21,331 nt of DNA. Origin: Candidatus Bathyarchaeota archaeon RBG_13_52_12. Lineage in GTDB: Archaea > Thermoproteota > Bathyarchaeia > TCS64. The notes below the pieces were generated by a model. It worked only from the letters and a program-made list of their open reading frames with translations. It was not told the origin of the DNA and did no database searches. The stretch spans positions 2,196 to 23,526 of the forward strand of contig MEZF01000033.1 in assembly GCA_001774245.1 (NCBI GenBank), in the 5' to 3' direction. Positions within the stretch are counted from its first letter, which is position 1, and each line of letters starts with the position of its first letter. Positions 1 through 7,423 of the stretch are shown in pieces. Position numbers and translations under genes: made by a program.

Positions 1-234
1 GTCGACCGGGTGCTGGCAGGGCCCGCGCTTGGTGCGGCAGCTGCAGGGCATCACGGCGATCTTGTCGGCTCTGGTTAGGTATCGCTTGACGCTGTCGGTG
101 TTGAGGACCGTGTTTTTGAGGTGGATCTCCTCGTAGATGGGTAAGGCTATGCCGGCGGCTATGTTCTGTGTGTCGGCTACGGAGTTGTTGAGGTCAGCCT
201 CGTCGATGAAGGGGCGTGGGGGCTGCTTGGCCAT
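1..234 (-). CDS. Fe-S (CxCR-motif) protein, C-terminally truncated by window edge
   Basis: The reading frame starts at an ATG at 234 and stays open to base 1, giving 78 residues with the rest of the protein outside the window. The visible end carries Cys64-Ser-Cys66-Arg, then Cys73, then His-Pro-Val-Asp. This CxCR...C..PVD pattern is typical of a class of archaeal and anaerobe proteins annotated as 4Fe-4S binding or ferredoxin-like, where the cysteines bind a cluster. The N-terminal ~60 residues show no motif I can name. It lies 26 nt downstream of the AbrB-type gene on the same strand, so the two may be cotranscribed. The cysteine motif is seen directly; cluster binding is inferred from the family, and the physiological partner is unknown. 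Confidence 0.6.
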   Translation of the reverse strand, partial: MAKQPPRPFIDEADLNNSVADTQNIAAGIALPIYEEIHLKNTVLNTDSVKRYLTRADKIAVMPCSCRTKRGPCQHPVD

Positions 235-260
235 TGTATCAGACGCATTGAGGCTTGATA

Positions 261-530
261 TTAGGTTTTTCTACGGGTTAGTGGTCGTGAATCCCAAGAC
301 TGCTTAGTTGCTTCGCTTGTTGCGAGTTTCTCGGCCTCTCTCCGCATTTCGTTGAAGGATTTAGGTATGCTGAGGCTGCCCTTGAGGGCGTCTAAGGGGT
401 TGTCGGGGACTGGTAAGAGTTTTAGGTGGTCGCCTGCGTTGACTATGAGGAATCTGGTGGCCCCTATCCTTTCTCTGTCCCTTTTGGGTATGGTGATCCT
501 GCCTTTGCTGTCGATCTTCCTGATGCTCAT
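261..530 (-). CDS. AbrB/SpoVT-type DNA-binding protein
   Basis: This is an 89-residue protein with an N-terminal SpoVT/AbrB swapped-hairpin motif (residues ~2-45: I-D-S-K-G-R-I-T-I-P-K, then a hydrophobic strand and a second basic/hydrophobic strand). Proteins of this class bind DNA as dimers and act as transcription regulators or toxin-module antitoxins. The C-terminal half is charged and helical and ends in a basic tail, like the toxin-contacting tails of VapB/MazE-like antitoxins, but no toxin gene is adjacent. A TATA-like box at 554-560, about 27 nt upstream, points to a leaderless transcript starting at this ATG. It precedes the Fe-S gene by 26 nt. I favour a regulator over an antitoxin because there is no partner. 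Confidence 0.8.
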   Translation of the reverse strand: MSIRKIDSKGRITIPKRDRERIGATRFLIVNAGDHLKLLPVPDNPLDALKGSLSIPKSFNEMRREAEKLATSEATKQSWDSRPLTRRKT

Positions 531-553
531 CTGGTAGAGGGTTGGAGTTGGGG

Positions 554-560
554 GATAAAT
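554..560 (-). promoter_or_regulatory. TATA-like box of the AbrB-type gene
   Basis: The minus strand reads ATTTATC, centred about 27 nt before the ATG at 530, the usual archaeal TATA distance for a leaderless transcript. Confidence 0.45.
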
Positions 561-611
561 TCCTTTTATTTTAGCAGGGGTAGGTTTTGGGTGACTAAGG
601 AAGATATTCGT

Positions 612-1592
612 TTAAGGCCCTGCGCGAATGATGGTTTTTGATAATCTATACAGGCTTCCGAGGAAGAGGACGGCCCCCGCCCCTATGAGGGAGATGAAGA
701 AGGCGAGGAGTATCGCGTAGCTGGCCGTGGGGACGAGGCTGAAGAACGCTGTGGCGCAGAACAGGATGATGGCGAGTATCCCCAGGTCACGTGCCGTGAG
801 GTGGGCTTGGTCGCTTGACGCTTTTAGGGCCGATGGCTTGTCGATTGCCAGCAATCCGATGGACACGAGGTACCAGAGGATGATCGCGAGGTAGGGCGGC
901 CATGTCGTGGGCAGTCTTTCAGGTAGGATTACCACCGTCGTCGCGCCATACAGGATAACTAGGAACAGAATCAGCGCCGCCATCCCCCTTTTCCCGAGCA
1001 CGAGGGACTGGAGTGATTTCCCGCGTGACAGGCGATTCAGCAAAGCGATGATCAGGACGGTTCCCATCATGGAGCCGAGGGACACGGACGCGTTGAACTT
1101 GGCGCCGTTGCTCTGGAAGACCGCTCCGACTACGATGAGGACCAGTAAGCCGACCAGGTTTCTCCGACTCCTCTTCAAGAGCCGCTCGTGGCCGTCGAGG
1201 ATGTCTCCACTGAGCACCTCGTAGGCGAGCAGGGGCAGGATGAAGGACATGACGGGGTGCCAGAACAGCACCAGGGTGATGAACTCGCCCCACGCGACCC
1301 CTAGGAGAGTGCCGAACTGGGGGCCGGACGAGTCGGGATACCCGTGCCAGAGGACCTTTGTGATGAGGGCCTCGTAGAGGCCGAACATCATCCCGAGGAA
1401 GTAGAGGTGGCGTAGGGAGGTCCGGCTCCACCGCACGGCCACGTTGAAGAGGAAGGCGGCGTGCCCGAGGTACAGGGGCATGGTGACCAGGAGGCCCCAG
1501 GGGTTGAGGAACCACAGCGTGGACGCGCCTGAGAAGACCTCCGCGAAGAACATGGATAGCACGCCGAGGAGGAGCAGGGAAGCCTTGCTCAT
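612..1592 (-). CDS. Multi-pass membrane protein of unknown function
   Basis: This 326-residue protein is almost entirely hydrophobic helices, about nine or ten by eye. They are separated by short basic loops, for example R-W-S-R-T-S-L-R near residue 55 and K-R-S-R-R-N near residue 140. The first helix starts right after Met-Ser-Lys and may act as an uncleaved signal anchor. I see no transporter, enzyme or ion-channel signature. The ATG at 1592 is supported by a TATA-like stretch at 1615-1621. The basic-loop pattern suggests an integral cytoplasmic membrane protein. It is 60 nt downstream of the acylphosphatase stop on the same strand but has its own apparent promoter. I do not recognise the family. 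Confidence 0.75.
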   Translation of the reverse strand: MSKASLLLLGVLSMFFAEVFSGASTLWFLNPWGLLVTMPLYLGHAAFLFNVAVRWSRTSLRHLYFLGMMFGLYEALITKVLWHGYPDSSGPQFGTLLGVAWGEFITLVLFWHPVMSFILPLLAYEVLSGDILDGHERLLKRSRRNLVGLLVLIVVGAVFQSNGAKFNASVSLGSMMGTVLIIALLNRLSRGKSLQSLVLGKRGMAALILFLVILYGATTVVILPERLPTTWPPYLAIILWYLVSIGLLAIDKPSALKASSDQAHLTARDLGILAIILFCATAFFSLVPTASYAILLAFFISLIGAGAVLFLGSLYRLSKTIIRAGP

Positions 1593-1614
1593 GCCGTGAG
1601 AGGTTTTTGCTCGC

Positions 1615-1621
1615 TATTTAA
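1615..1621 (-). promoter_or_regulatory. TATA-like box of the membrane protein gene
   Basis: The minus strand reads TTAAATA, centred about 26 nt before the ATG at 1592. Confidence 0.4.
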
Positions 1622-1652
1622 TCGTGCCGACGATGCGACGATGAGCAGATGT

Positions 1653-1925
1653 TTATCGTCTGATCTCGAAGTCCCTGAACTCGTAGGTGGGCTCCGATCG
1701 TTCCACGTCGAGGCTGGAGACGCGGGCGGTGGTGGGGCCATGTCGGCACCAGTCCGTGAGCCGTTCGATGAGCTCCGAGTCGCCCTCGGCCACGATCTCT
1801 ACCGAGCCGTCGGGGTTGTTGCGTGTATAGCCACGTAAGCCGAGTTCCTGGGCCTTGCGCCTGGCGTTGGCTCGGTAGCTGACGCCCTGGACGCGGCCGT
1901 GGACGGTGATGGTGGCCCTGATCAT
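1653..1925 (-). CDS. acyP: Acylphosphatase
   Basis: This is a 90-residue protein of the length and sequence of stand-alone acylphosphatases, which hydrolyse carboxyl-phosphate bonds such as acetyl or carbamoyl phosphate. The phosphate loop G-R-V-Q-G-V-S-Y-R (residues 10-18) holds the catalytic Arg18. The strand G-Y-T-R-N-N-P-D-G-S-V (residues 32-42) supplies the catalytic Asn (N36). I chose the ATG at 1925 because the acylphosphatase fold starts there; the frame is open further upstream but only inside hypD. The ATG overlaps the hypD stop as ATGA (1922-1925), so the two are almost certainly translationally coupled. HypF, the hydrogenase maturation carbamoyltransferase, has an N-terminal acylphosphatase domain, so the pairing with hypD is suggestive. 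A general housekeeping role is equally possible. Confidence 0.93.
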   Translation of the reverse strand: MIRATITVHGRVQGVSYRANARRKAQELGLRGYTRNNPDGSVEIVAEGDSELIERLTDWCRHGPTTARVSSLDVERSEPTYEFRDFEIRR

Positions 1926-3010
1926 GGGGGCTGGACTCCGTACCTGGCTGATATGTGACAGCTTCCTTCGTGGCTGACCATGCATGGGCCTATGGGGGTG
2001 TCGGGGGTGCACTGGGTGTTGTAGAGGGGGCACTGGTGGGGGTAGATGGTGGCGGTGAGGACATCTCCGCATCGGCAGCCGCCGGGCATCTCGTAGGATT
2101 CTTCCTCTTCTACGTTGAACCTTGTTTGGGCGTCGTGGTCGGCGTACTCGTCGCGGATGGCCAGGCCGCTCTTGGGTATGACGCCGATTCCTCTCCAGGG
2201 GGCGTCCACGGTCCGGAAGACCTGGTCGAGGAGCTTGAGGGCTCTGGGTGTGCCCTCGGGCTTCACCGCCCTCTTATAGCTGTTCTCGATCTCGCCTCGT
2301 CCTTCCTGTATCTGCTTGAGGATCATGGCGACGCTGAATAGGATGTCGAGGGGCTCGAAGCCTGCGATGACCTGGGGAACCCTGTGGCGTTCGGATACGC
2401 TGCGGTATCCTTGTTCGCCGATGATGGTGGATACGTGGCCGGGGTCGATGAAGCCGTCGACGTGGGTGAGGCCCTGGTCCATGAGGGCGTTCATGGCGGG
2501 GGGGATGAGGAGGTGGGCGCTGTAGGCGCTGAAGTTGGGTGGGGGGCCTGCTGCTAGCTCTGAGGCTGTGGTGGGTGCTGTGGTCTCGAAGCCGACGGCG
2601 AAGTGGATTACCTGTTTGTCGGTTTTCTCCGCCATCTTTACGGCGTCGTGGATGCTGTAGACGATGCGTACGTCGTGGCCTCTTGCCTTGGCGTCTTGGA
2701 GGCTGGTGCCGGCTGCGGGGACGCGGATCATGTCGCCGTATGTGGTAACCGTGTGGCCTTGCTCGGCTAGGCGTATGGCTGTGGTGATCCTGTTGGGGGG
2801 TACGGTGCATACGGGGCAGCCTGGGCCCATGAGGACCTCGACGTTGGGGGGGAGCATGGTTCGGATGCCGTACTTGGTGATGGTGTCCTCGTGGGTGCCG
2901 CAGACGTGGACGATCCTGTAGGTGCGGCCCGGGTTGGAGAGCTGCTCTATGTATTTTGTTAGTTTCCTGGCTGTCTGGTTGTCGCGGAAGGCGTCCACGA
3001 AGCTGTACAT
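1922..3010 (-). CDS. hypD: [NiFe]-hydrogenase maturation protein HypD
   Basis: HypD, with HypC, is the scaffold on which the Fe(CN)2CO unit of [NiFe]-hydrogenases is assembled. This 362-residue protein has the complete motif set: C-G-T-H-E near residue 38, G-P-G-C-P-V-C near residue 65, G-F-E-T-T-A-P in the middle, and the C-terminal 4Fe-4S region with G-C-R-C-G-D-V, C-P-L-Y, C-T-P, G-P-C-M-V and a final G-S-C. I placed the start at the ATG at 3010, where HypD homology begins and which has a TATA-like box 27 nt upstream; the 13 codons further upstream lack HypD similarity. It overlaps acyP by 4 nt. No hypC, hypE, hypF or hydrogenase genes lie in this window, so the target enzyme is not visible. 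A decayed copy of its 5' end lies at 7139-7290. Confidence 0.96.
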   Translation of the reverse strand: MYSFVDAFRDNQTARKLTKYIEQLSNPGRTYRIVHVCGTHEDTITKYGIRTMLPPNVEVLMGPGCPVCTVPPNRITTAIRLAEQGHTVTTYGDMIRVPAAGTSLQDAKARGHDVRIVYSIHDAVKMAEKTDKQVIHFAVGFETTAPTTASELAAGPPPNFSAYSAHLLIPPAMNALMDQGLTHVDGFIDPGHVSTIIGEQGYRSVSERHRVPQVIAGFEPLDILFSVAMILKQIQEGRGEIENSYKRAVKPEGTPRALKLLDQVFRTVDAPWRGIGVIPKSGLAIRDEYADHDAQTRFNVEEEESYEMPGGCRCGDVLTATIYPHQCPLYNTQCTPDTPIGPCMVSHEGSCHISARYGVQPP

Positions 3011-3032
3011 GGGTGAAGCAGCGCAGCCACAG

Positions 3033-3040
3033 AATAAAAA
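3033..3040 (-). promoter_or_regulatory. TATA-like box of hypD
   Basis: The minus strand reads TTTTTATT, centred 27 nt before the ATG at 3010. The same box and its flanks are conserved in the hypD remnant at 7281-7290, which supports it as a real promoter element. Confidence 0.5.
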
Positions 3041-3091
3041 CAAGACCAAAGGACTGGATCTGGTGTATAACGAATCTACGTTAAATTATTT

Positions 3092-3352
3092 TTAAACATC
3101 TGACGTGGGTTTCTCGTAGATGAAGATGATGCCAGCAGTAATGGTTGATATTCCTAGTATGAGCTGGGTGAAAACATACGACGGCACTTGTATGATGACA
3201 TAGCTGCCGGGCACCCAAAACTGGCCTGGGCCAGGCGTGGGGTAAACCTCTTGAATCACTGGGCCCTGGGCACCTTGAATTATAATGTACGAGTTTACGC
3301 AAAGTACGCAGCCTAGCAGAAACAGCGCGGCGCCTGCCCTCTTCTTGTTCAT
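3092..3352 (-). CDS. Small two-TM membrane protein, unknown
   Basis: This 86-residue protein starts M-N-K-K-R followed by a hydrophobic segment (residues ~6-26). A Pro/Gly-rich middle (residues ~36-50) follows, then a second hydrophobic segment (~58-80) and a short charged tail. The layout suggests a hairpin membrane protein with its middle loop outside the cell. A TATA-like box lies at 3377-3384, about 28 nt before the ATG. It sits alone between hypD and the PepSY-like gene. I recognise no family; the codon pattern and promoter make it more likely real than chance. Confidence 0.5.
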   Translation of the reverse strand: MNKKRAGAALFLLGCVLCVNSYIIIQGAQGPVIQEVYPTPGPGQFWVPGSYVIIQVPSYVFTQLILGISTITAGIIFIYEKPTSDV

Positions 3353-3504
3353 AGCATTGTTTTACTCGTAGTTGGATTTATCACATGCGGTAGGGCAATG
3401 GGATGCACACTTCTCTCATTGATCGTATGATAAGCTTACTTCTTCGGAGGCCTGATACGTTCTTAGCTGTCAAGATTATGGCTGTTAATTGATTGTCGCT
3501 ATTC

Positions 3505-4602
3505 TTAAGATATGGCTATCCAGCTGTACTTGTCTACGTTGACCACTTTACCGCTCTTAGGGTCGATCAACACTCTAGTGGCATCACCTGTGCTACTCAA
3601 TTTTTCTGAATGGTAAAAGTCGATGGACCAAAGATACTTGTGCGCTCTTGTGCCATTGTTGAACTGCTTGACCCAGTAGATCTCGGCATCCAACTCAACG
3701 TAGCTCTTGTCCACCTCCCCCTTTGCAGTGTTAACCGCCGCTTCTCTTGTCACTGTGAACGGCTGCAGGTTGTCGATAGGGGGCACACAGTCATGTCTAA
3801 TTAAACTACCCTGAGTGTCGAATTGAAAGTAGACGCCCCTCGTAGCAATGTAGTCTCCAACTGTGATAGTATAATCGTATGTTACTTCCACTAACCAGTT
3901 CTCCACCTCCCAGGTGTTGAAGCCTATAGAGTAATTTGTGAGATACGTTTCAACATAGTTCTCTCCCAGTCGCTCTACAAGATACTCTCGGGCTTGATCC
4001 TCCGGCGATGTGTAGTTGGCAACTGTATGGTGGGGTATTATGAGCCAGCACCGGGCTATCCTCGACTCAAATGCCTCGATTTTACCGATGGCTCTATCCA
4101 TGTGTTCGTACTGAGGCGATGCCCATGGATTTCCAACTTCAAAGTCGTCGGGGAACAGCTCCATGATGGCTTCGTCAAGCTTTTCCAGAGCGTTCGATAA
4201 TCTAGGTAAGCTAAACTCGTCAAGAACCAGCACTTCTCCTTCCCCGACGTTGTCCATGAGATCCTCTGTGAGAGCCTCCAGCAAGGCCATCGAGCCTGAG
4301 AGCCGTTCCCAGAGCCCGAAATGGTTTGTGTCCAAGTATGTTATCATCGCGGCCTGGGTGGACGTCATCTCAGCCCACTCCCGAAGCACACGCAGCTGTT
4401 CATAATTGACCGCCTTTGCTTCGATGATTCCCATCAAGGTGTCCTTGACACCGGAAATATGATTCTGGGCCAACTCTAAGTTGTCGTCGAACTGAGTACG
4501 GTACCAATTGATTATGGACAGGCTCCAGAGGTTCCCGATTAAAAGTATAATTACGATAATCCAAGGTATCTGTGATTCCTTTACCTTAATCTTGCTGAAC
4601 AT
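3505..4602 (-). CDS. Membrane-anchored protein with C-terminal PepSY-like domain
   Basis: This 365-residue protein has a single N-terminal membrane anchor (residues ~13-32) preceded by a short positive cytoplasmic end. A helical, acidic extracytoplasmic region follows (~35-190). The last ~80 residues (283-360) have the PepSY-like layout: T-R-E-A-A-V-N-T-A-K, then W-V-K, then L-W-S-I-D-F, then V-L-I-D-P-K-S-G-K-V-V-N-V. PepSY domains are usually outside the membrane and inhibit or chaperone other proteins. The helical part resembles an extracellular sensor module. It lies 171 nt downstream of the response regulator on the same strand, so it could be an accessory sensor for that system, which is inference. 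The domain call is from pattern only. Confidence 0.6.
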   Translation of the reverse strand: MFSKIKVKESQIPWIIVIILLIGNLWSLSIINWYRTQFDDNLELAQNHISGVKDTLMGIIEAKAVNYEQLRVLREWAEMTSTQAAMITYLDTNHFGLWERLSGSMALLEALTEDLMDNVGEGEVLVLDEFSLPRLSNALEKLDEAIMELFPDDFEVGNPWASPQYEHMDRAIGKIEAFESRIARCWLIIPHHTVANYTSPEDQAREYLVERLGENYVETYLTNYSIGFNTWEVENWLVEVTYDYTITVGDYIATRGVYFQFDTQGSLIRHDCVPPIDNLQPFTVTREAAVNTAKGEVDKSYVELDAEIYWVKQFNNGTRAHKYLWSIDFYHSEKLSSTGDATRVLIDPKSGKVVNVDKYSWIAIS

Positions 4603-4623
4603 TGGGGGGCCATCTTATCGTTT

Positions 4624-4633
4624 AGATTAATCT
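4624..4633. repeat. 10-bp perfect palindrome upstream of the PepSY-like gene
   Basis: AGATTAATCT is self-complementary and lies 22-31 nt before the ATG at 4602, flanked by CTTATC (4614-4619) and GATAAG (4634-4639). It overlaps the position expected for the TATA box, so it could be an operator, the promoter itself, or chance. Confidence 0.3.
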
Positions 4634-4694
4634 GATAAGAAAATGTCTTGATGGATATTTAATCCTAGTTTTTCGAACAAATAATGCATCTACA

Positions 4695-4710
4695 ATACCA
4701 TATTTGGTAT
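4695..4710. repeat. 16-bp inverted repeat in the spacer below the response regulator
   Basis: ATACCA and TGGTAT form 6-bp arms around a TATT loop in the 171-nt gap between the response regulator and the PepSY-like gene. It may be a binding site or a small hairpin; no protein can be assigned. Confidence 0.3.
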
Positions 4711-4773
4711 ACTGTTTCGAGATCGATTAAGTCCCTCAAGGTAAGGACTCACAGTCGCCTTGAAATCTCTGAT

Positions 4774-5211
4774 CTACTTTACTGGATGAATGGTATAATC
4801 GACGGTATGTGCGCTTGCGTCATGAACATTGTCCGCATCGCTTTGCTGTTTGATTTTTGAGTTGACTGCGTTGATCAGGTCTTTGCCGGATATGGGTTTG
4901 TACAGTATCAGGTTATCCATGTTCCCGACCATCTTCATGTAGACGTCGTATTCGGAGAAGCCGGTTAGGAAGATGATGTTGGCGGACTGGTCCAACGAGA
5001 GGATTATGTTGGCCAGCTCGTCCCCCTTCATCTTGGGCATCATGTAATCGAGGATCAGTACGTTGAACTGCTCAGACCTGATCTTCTCCAGGGCTTCCTC
5101 GGGGTCGCTGGAGGTATCGACCTTGAACCCCTCATCTGATAACACCATTTTGTATGCCCATAATAGGTTCTCGTCATCATCTACCAATAGAACCTTGCAA
5201 TCGGCACTCAC
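4774..5211 (-). CDS. Single-domain response regulator (CheY-like receiver)
   Basis: This 145-residue protein is one receiver domain (residues ~5-125) with a short polar tail and no output domain. All receiver landmarks are present: acidic residues Asp11-Asp13, phosphoacceptor Asp55 in L-I-L-D-Y-M-M-P, Thr83 and Lys105 in Y-K-P. It should accept phosphate from a histidine kinase and pass the signal by protein contact rather than DNA binding. The start is a GTG at 5211, the beginning of the receiver fold, with a TATA-like box centred about 26 nt upstream; the ATG nearby at 5225 is out of frame. It is divergent from the 7TM histidine kinase across 149 nt, so that kinase is the likely partner. 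Confidence 0.92.
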   Translation of the reverse strand: MSADCKVLLVDDDENLLWAYKMVLSDEGFKVDTSSDPEEALEKIRSEQFNVLILDYMMPKMKGDELANIILSLDQSANIIFLTGFSEYDVYMKMVGNMDNLILYKPISGKDLINAVNSKIKQQSDADNVHDASAHTVDYTIHPVK

Positions 5212-5232
5212 GTTGAAGTACCCATGATGAGG

Positions 5233-5241
5233 ATTATATAT
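5233..5241 (-). promoter_or_regulatory. TATA-like box of the response regulator
   Basis: The minus strand reads ATATATAAT, about 22-30 nt before the GTG start. This fits a leaderless transcript and favours that unusual start codon. Confidence 0.5.
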
Positions 5242-5310
5242 GAGAAATGGATGCGTCTTTCATAGAGTCCTGATACTGAATAACTGTCCACAGTGGTTAA
5301 ACAAAATACT

Positions 5311-5321
5311 GTATTTTATTA
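5311..5321 (+). promoter_or_regulatory. TATA-like stretch of the histidine kinase
   Basis: GTATTTTATTA lies about 45 nt before the ATG at 5361, leaving room for a leader of roughly 20 nt. It shares the divergent spacer with the response-regulator promoter. Confidence 0.35.
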
Positions 5322-5360
5322 TTAATCCATCCGGATAAGAGATAGTGCGGGAAGACCGGC

Positions 5361-7130
5361 ATGATGCTGTATGACTATCGGTACATGTTGTTCGTAAGTT
5401 GTATAGTGTCTGCGGTTGCGGGATTCTACGCCTTGTTTAGGAGGAGGATGCCCGGGTCGAAGGTGGGGGCCGTGCTGATACTGCACGGCGCCCTGTGGAC
5501 CTTCATGTACATTCTGCAGAACCTCTCGGAGCACGCCCCTGACGTGTTGTTCTTCTACAGGGTTCAGTCGATGTTCGGGTACCTGATGCCCACGATATTC
5601 GCGATATACCTTGTGCACTACTTTGAGCTGTACTTTAACGCCAGGTACTTCCTGTTCTTCTACCTCGGGGTTACCCTTGTGCCGTCGATAGTTCTGGTGC
5701 AGATGGTGTTGGGTGACCCGTCCAATTATATTTGGAGGAATCTGTCTGTTCTGAGCCATAATCAGGTACGCGCCGAGATAGGCGTCTTCTCGCAAGTTAT
5801 GATAGCGTACAATGTTGTCATCATGCTTGTTTCGCTGTTCTATTTTCTGTTTACGTTGTTGAAGCCTCAGAAGATCCTGAAGCAGCGGACCCTGCCCTTC
5901 CTGATCTCGCTCATCGTATACTCCGTCTCAGCTGTCTCCGACCTTCTGATGTTGACGCCCGATAACATGGTGCTCTCCCCCTTCGTCTTCAATGTTCTGA
6001 GCTCCTCGATAATGGTCATGAACCCTGAGAAGATGTACAAGAGGGAGGCTCTCCCGCTGATATACAACGTGATACTGGAGAGGATGATTAACCCTGTGAT
6101 TGTTACCGATGTCAAGAATAAGATCATGTATCTGAACGCGGCGGCGTTGAACGTATTGAAACTGGATAAGGTGCTGTTTCTCCAGAAGGACATAAGGGAC
6201 GTGTTCAGGAGCCTGTTCGACTACTCGGTGGATAAGGATGGCGGTAAAGAGTATTTCGAGTATGAGGGCCTGGTGTACCAGGTCAGGGTGTACACGGTTG
6301 ATGACTGGCAGAGGGTGAGCAGGTCTAGGATATTTATCCTGGATGACGTCACGGGCCTGGTGCGGTACTCTAAGAACCTTGAGGCCATGGTGGAGGAGAA
6401 GACGAGGGAGCTCCGCGAGTCGGAGCGCATGGCGGACATCGGCAAGGTTACCTCCATGGTGGGCCACGACCTGAGGAACCCCCTCCAGTTCATCCGGCTG
6501 ATAGGCGAGAAGCTTGAGGGGAAGTTCGAGGGGGACCAGGAGACGTTCGAGATGATCAAACAGGTGAACGTGAGCATCCTGTACATGGATAAGATCGTCT
6601 CGGACCTCCAGCTCCTGGCGAAGGAGCGGACCCCTAAGCGTGTTGGGACGAAGGTGTGTGAGCTGGTGAATGAGGCATTGGCTAACGTCCAGATCCCTGG
6701 CACGGTCGCGTTCAACTGCCTGACCCAGAGACAGAGGATATTCGTGGACCCCAACATGTTCGTGCGGGTCATAGTGAACCTCGTGAACAACGCGATACAG
6801 GCTATGCCCGAAGGCGGGGAGGTGTGGGTGGACTGCGTCCGGGAGGGCGGGTACGATGTTGTCAGCGTGGGCGACTCCGGGGTGGGCATGAGCAGGGAGG
6901 TGGCTGATAGCCTGTTCAAGCCCTTCTTCACCACGAAGGCCAAGGGGATGGGCCTGGGGCTCTCCGTCTGCAAGCAGGTGGTCGGGTACCACGGCGGTGA
7001 GATCTGGGCTGAATCAGGTGAGGGGAAGGGCACGGTCTTCTACATCAAGATCCCATCCGAGGAGAGAGTGAATGTGGAGGCGGGTGAGGCGGAGACGGTG
7101 GAACAAGCCGCGCTCACCCAGGCAAAGTAA
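5361..7130 (+). CDS. 7TM-PAS sensor histidine kinase
   Basis: This 589-residue kinase has seven N-terminal membrane helices (residues ~5-222, like the 7TM sensor region of archaeal and bacterial kinases). A PAS-like domain follows (~230-335), then a short coiled linker (~337-357). The HisKA dimerisation domain has the phosphorylated His369 in V-G-H-D-L-R-N-P. The HATPase domain shows an N-box (N-L-V-N-N-A-I, 473-479), a G1 box (D505-S-G-V-G-M), an F box (F-K-P-F-F-T-T) and a G2 box (G-M-G-L-G-L). All catalytic elements look intact, so it should autophosphorylate and signal to the divergent receiver protein. The start is one of two adjacent ATGs. Its stop lies only 8 nt from the hypD remnant, so the 3' end abuts a recombination scar. 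Confidence 0.95.
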   Translation: MMLYDYRYMLFVSCIVSAVAGFYALFRRRMPGSKVGAVLILHGALWTFMYILQNLSEHAPDVLFFYRVQSMFGYLMPTIFAIYLVHYFELYFNARYFLFFYLGVTLVPSIVLVQMVLGDPSNYIWRNLSVLSHNQVRAEIGVFSQVMIAYNVVIMLVSLFYFLFTLLKPQKILKQRTLPFLISLIVYSVSAVSDLLMLTPDNMVLSPFVFNVLSSSIMVMNPEKMYKREALPLIYNVILERMINPVIVTDVKNKIMYLNAAALNVLKLDKVLFLQKDIRDVFRSLFDYSVDKDGGKEYFEYEGLVYQVRVYTVDDWQRVSRSRIFILDDVTGLVRYSKNLEAMVEEKTRELRESERMADIGKVTSMVGHDLRNPLQFIRLIGEKLEGKFEGDQETFEMIKQVNVSILYMDKIVSDLQLLAKERTPKRVGTKVCELVNEALANVQIPGTVAFNCLTQRQRIFVDPNMFVRVIVNLVNNAIQAMPEGGEVWVDCVREGGYDVVSVGDSGVGMSREVADSLFKPFFTTKAKGMGLGLSVCKQVVGYHGGEIWAESGEGKGTVFYIKIPSEERVNVEAGEAETVEQAALTQAK

Positions 7131-7138
7131 TCAAGCGT

Positions 7139-7290
7139 AGTGCGTGCTGCAGACGTGGACGATCCTGTAGGTGCGGCCCGGGTCTGTTAGCTGCTCGATG
7201 TATTTGGTGAGCTTCCTGGCTGTCTGGTTGTCCCTGAAGGCGTCCACGAAATGTACATGGGTGAACTGATGCAGCCACAGAATAAAAATA
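7139..7290 (-). pseudogene. hypD 5'-end remnant with its promoter
   Basis: This stretch matches hypD 2893-3040 with, by hand alignment, about 13 mismatches over the 120 coding bases. It keeps the TATA-like box (7281-7290), the ATG (7256-7258) and the first ~40 codons. A 1-nt deletion after codon 2 shifts the frame. In the restored frame it reads ...V-D-A-F-R-D-N-Q-T-A-R-K-L-T-K-Y... down to V-H-V-C-S-T-H, then meets a stop where intact HypD continues C-G-T-H-E. It cannot make HypD. It is in the same orientation as intact hypD, so the two form a direct repeat around the 3.1-7.1 kb block. Confidence 0.92.
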
Positions 7291-7383
7291 AAACTTGTGG
7301 TCAAACAAGATAAACTAAATCAAATGAGAAATTTTTTTCAATTATTATAAATTTAAAATAGTGTGCGGGTAGAAGATTTTATC

Positions 7384-7391
7384 TTTTTATA
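7384..7391 (+). promoter_or_regulatory. TATA-like box of the helicase-nuclease gene
   Basis: TTTTTATA is centred about 36 nt before the ATG at 7424. A weak Shine-Dalgarno-like GGTGG lies at 7415-7419, unlike the leaderless neighbours, which fits an imported gene. Confidence 0.4.
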
Positions 7392-7423
7392 CATATTAAT
7401 ATTTTAGAAGTAAAGGTGGTTCA

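Noticed and set aside
1926..2072. N-terminal extension of the acylphosphatase into hypD
   Set aside because: The extra residues are His/Pro/Arg-rich, lie in the wrong frame of hypD and precede the typical acylphosphatase start.
4736..4763. TCAAGG/CCTTGA hairpin after the response regulator as a terminator
   Set aside because: The arms are separated by 16 nt with only weak inner pairing, and no T-rich tract follows in the direction of transcription.
5928..6992. 354-codon open frame opposite the histidine kinase
   Set aside because: It is antisense to intact kinase motifs, its composition (His/Pro/Leu-rich) is that of a shadow frame, and it has no family signature.
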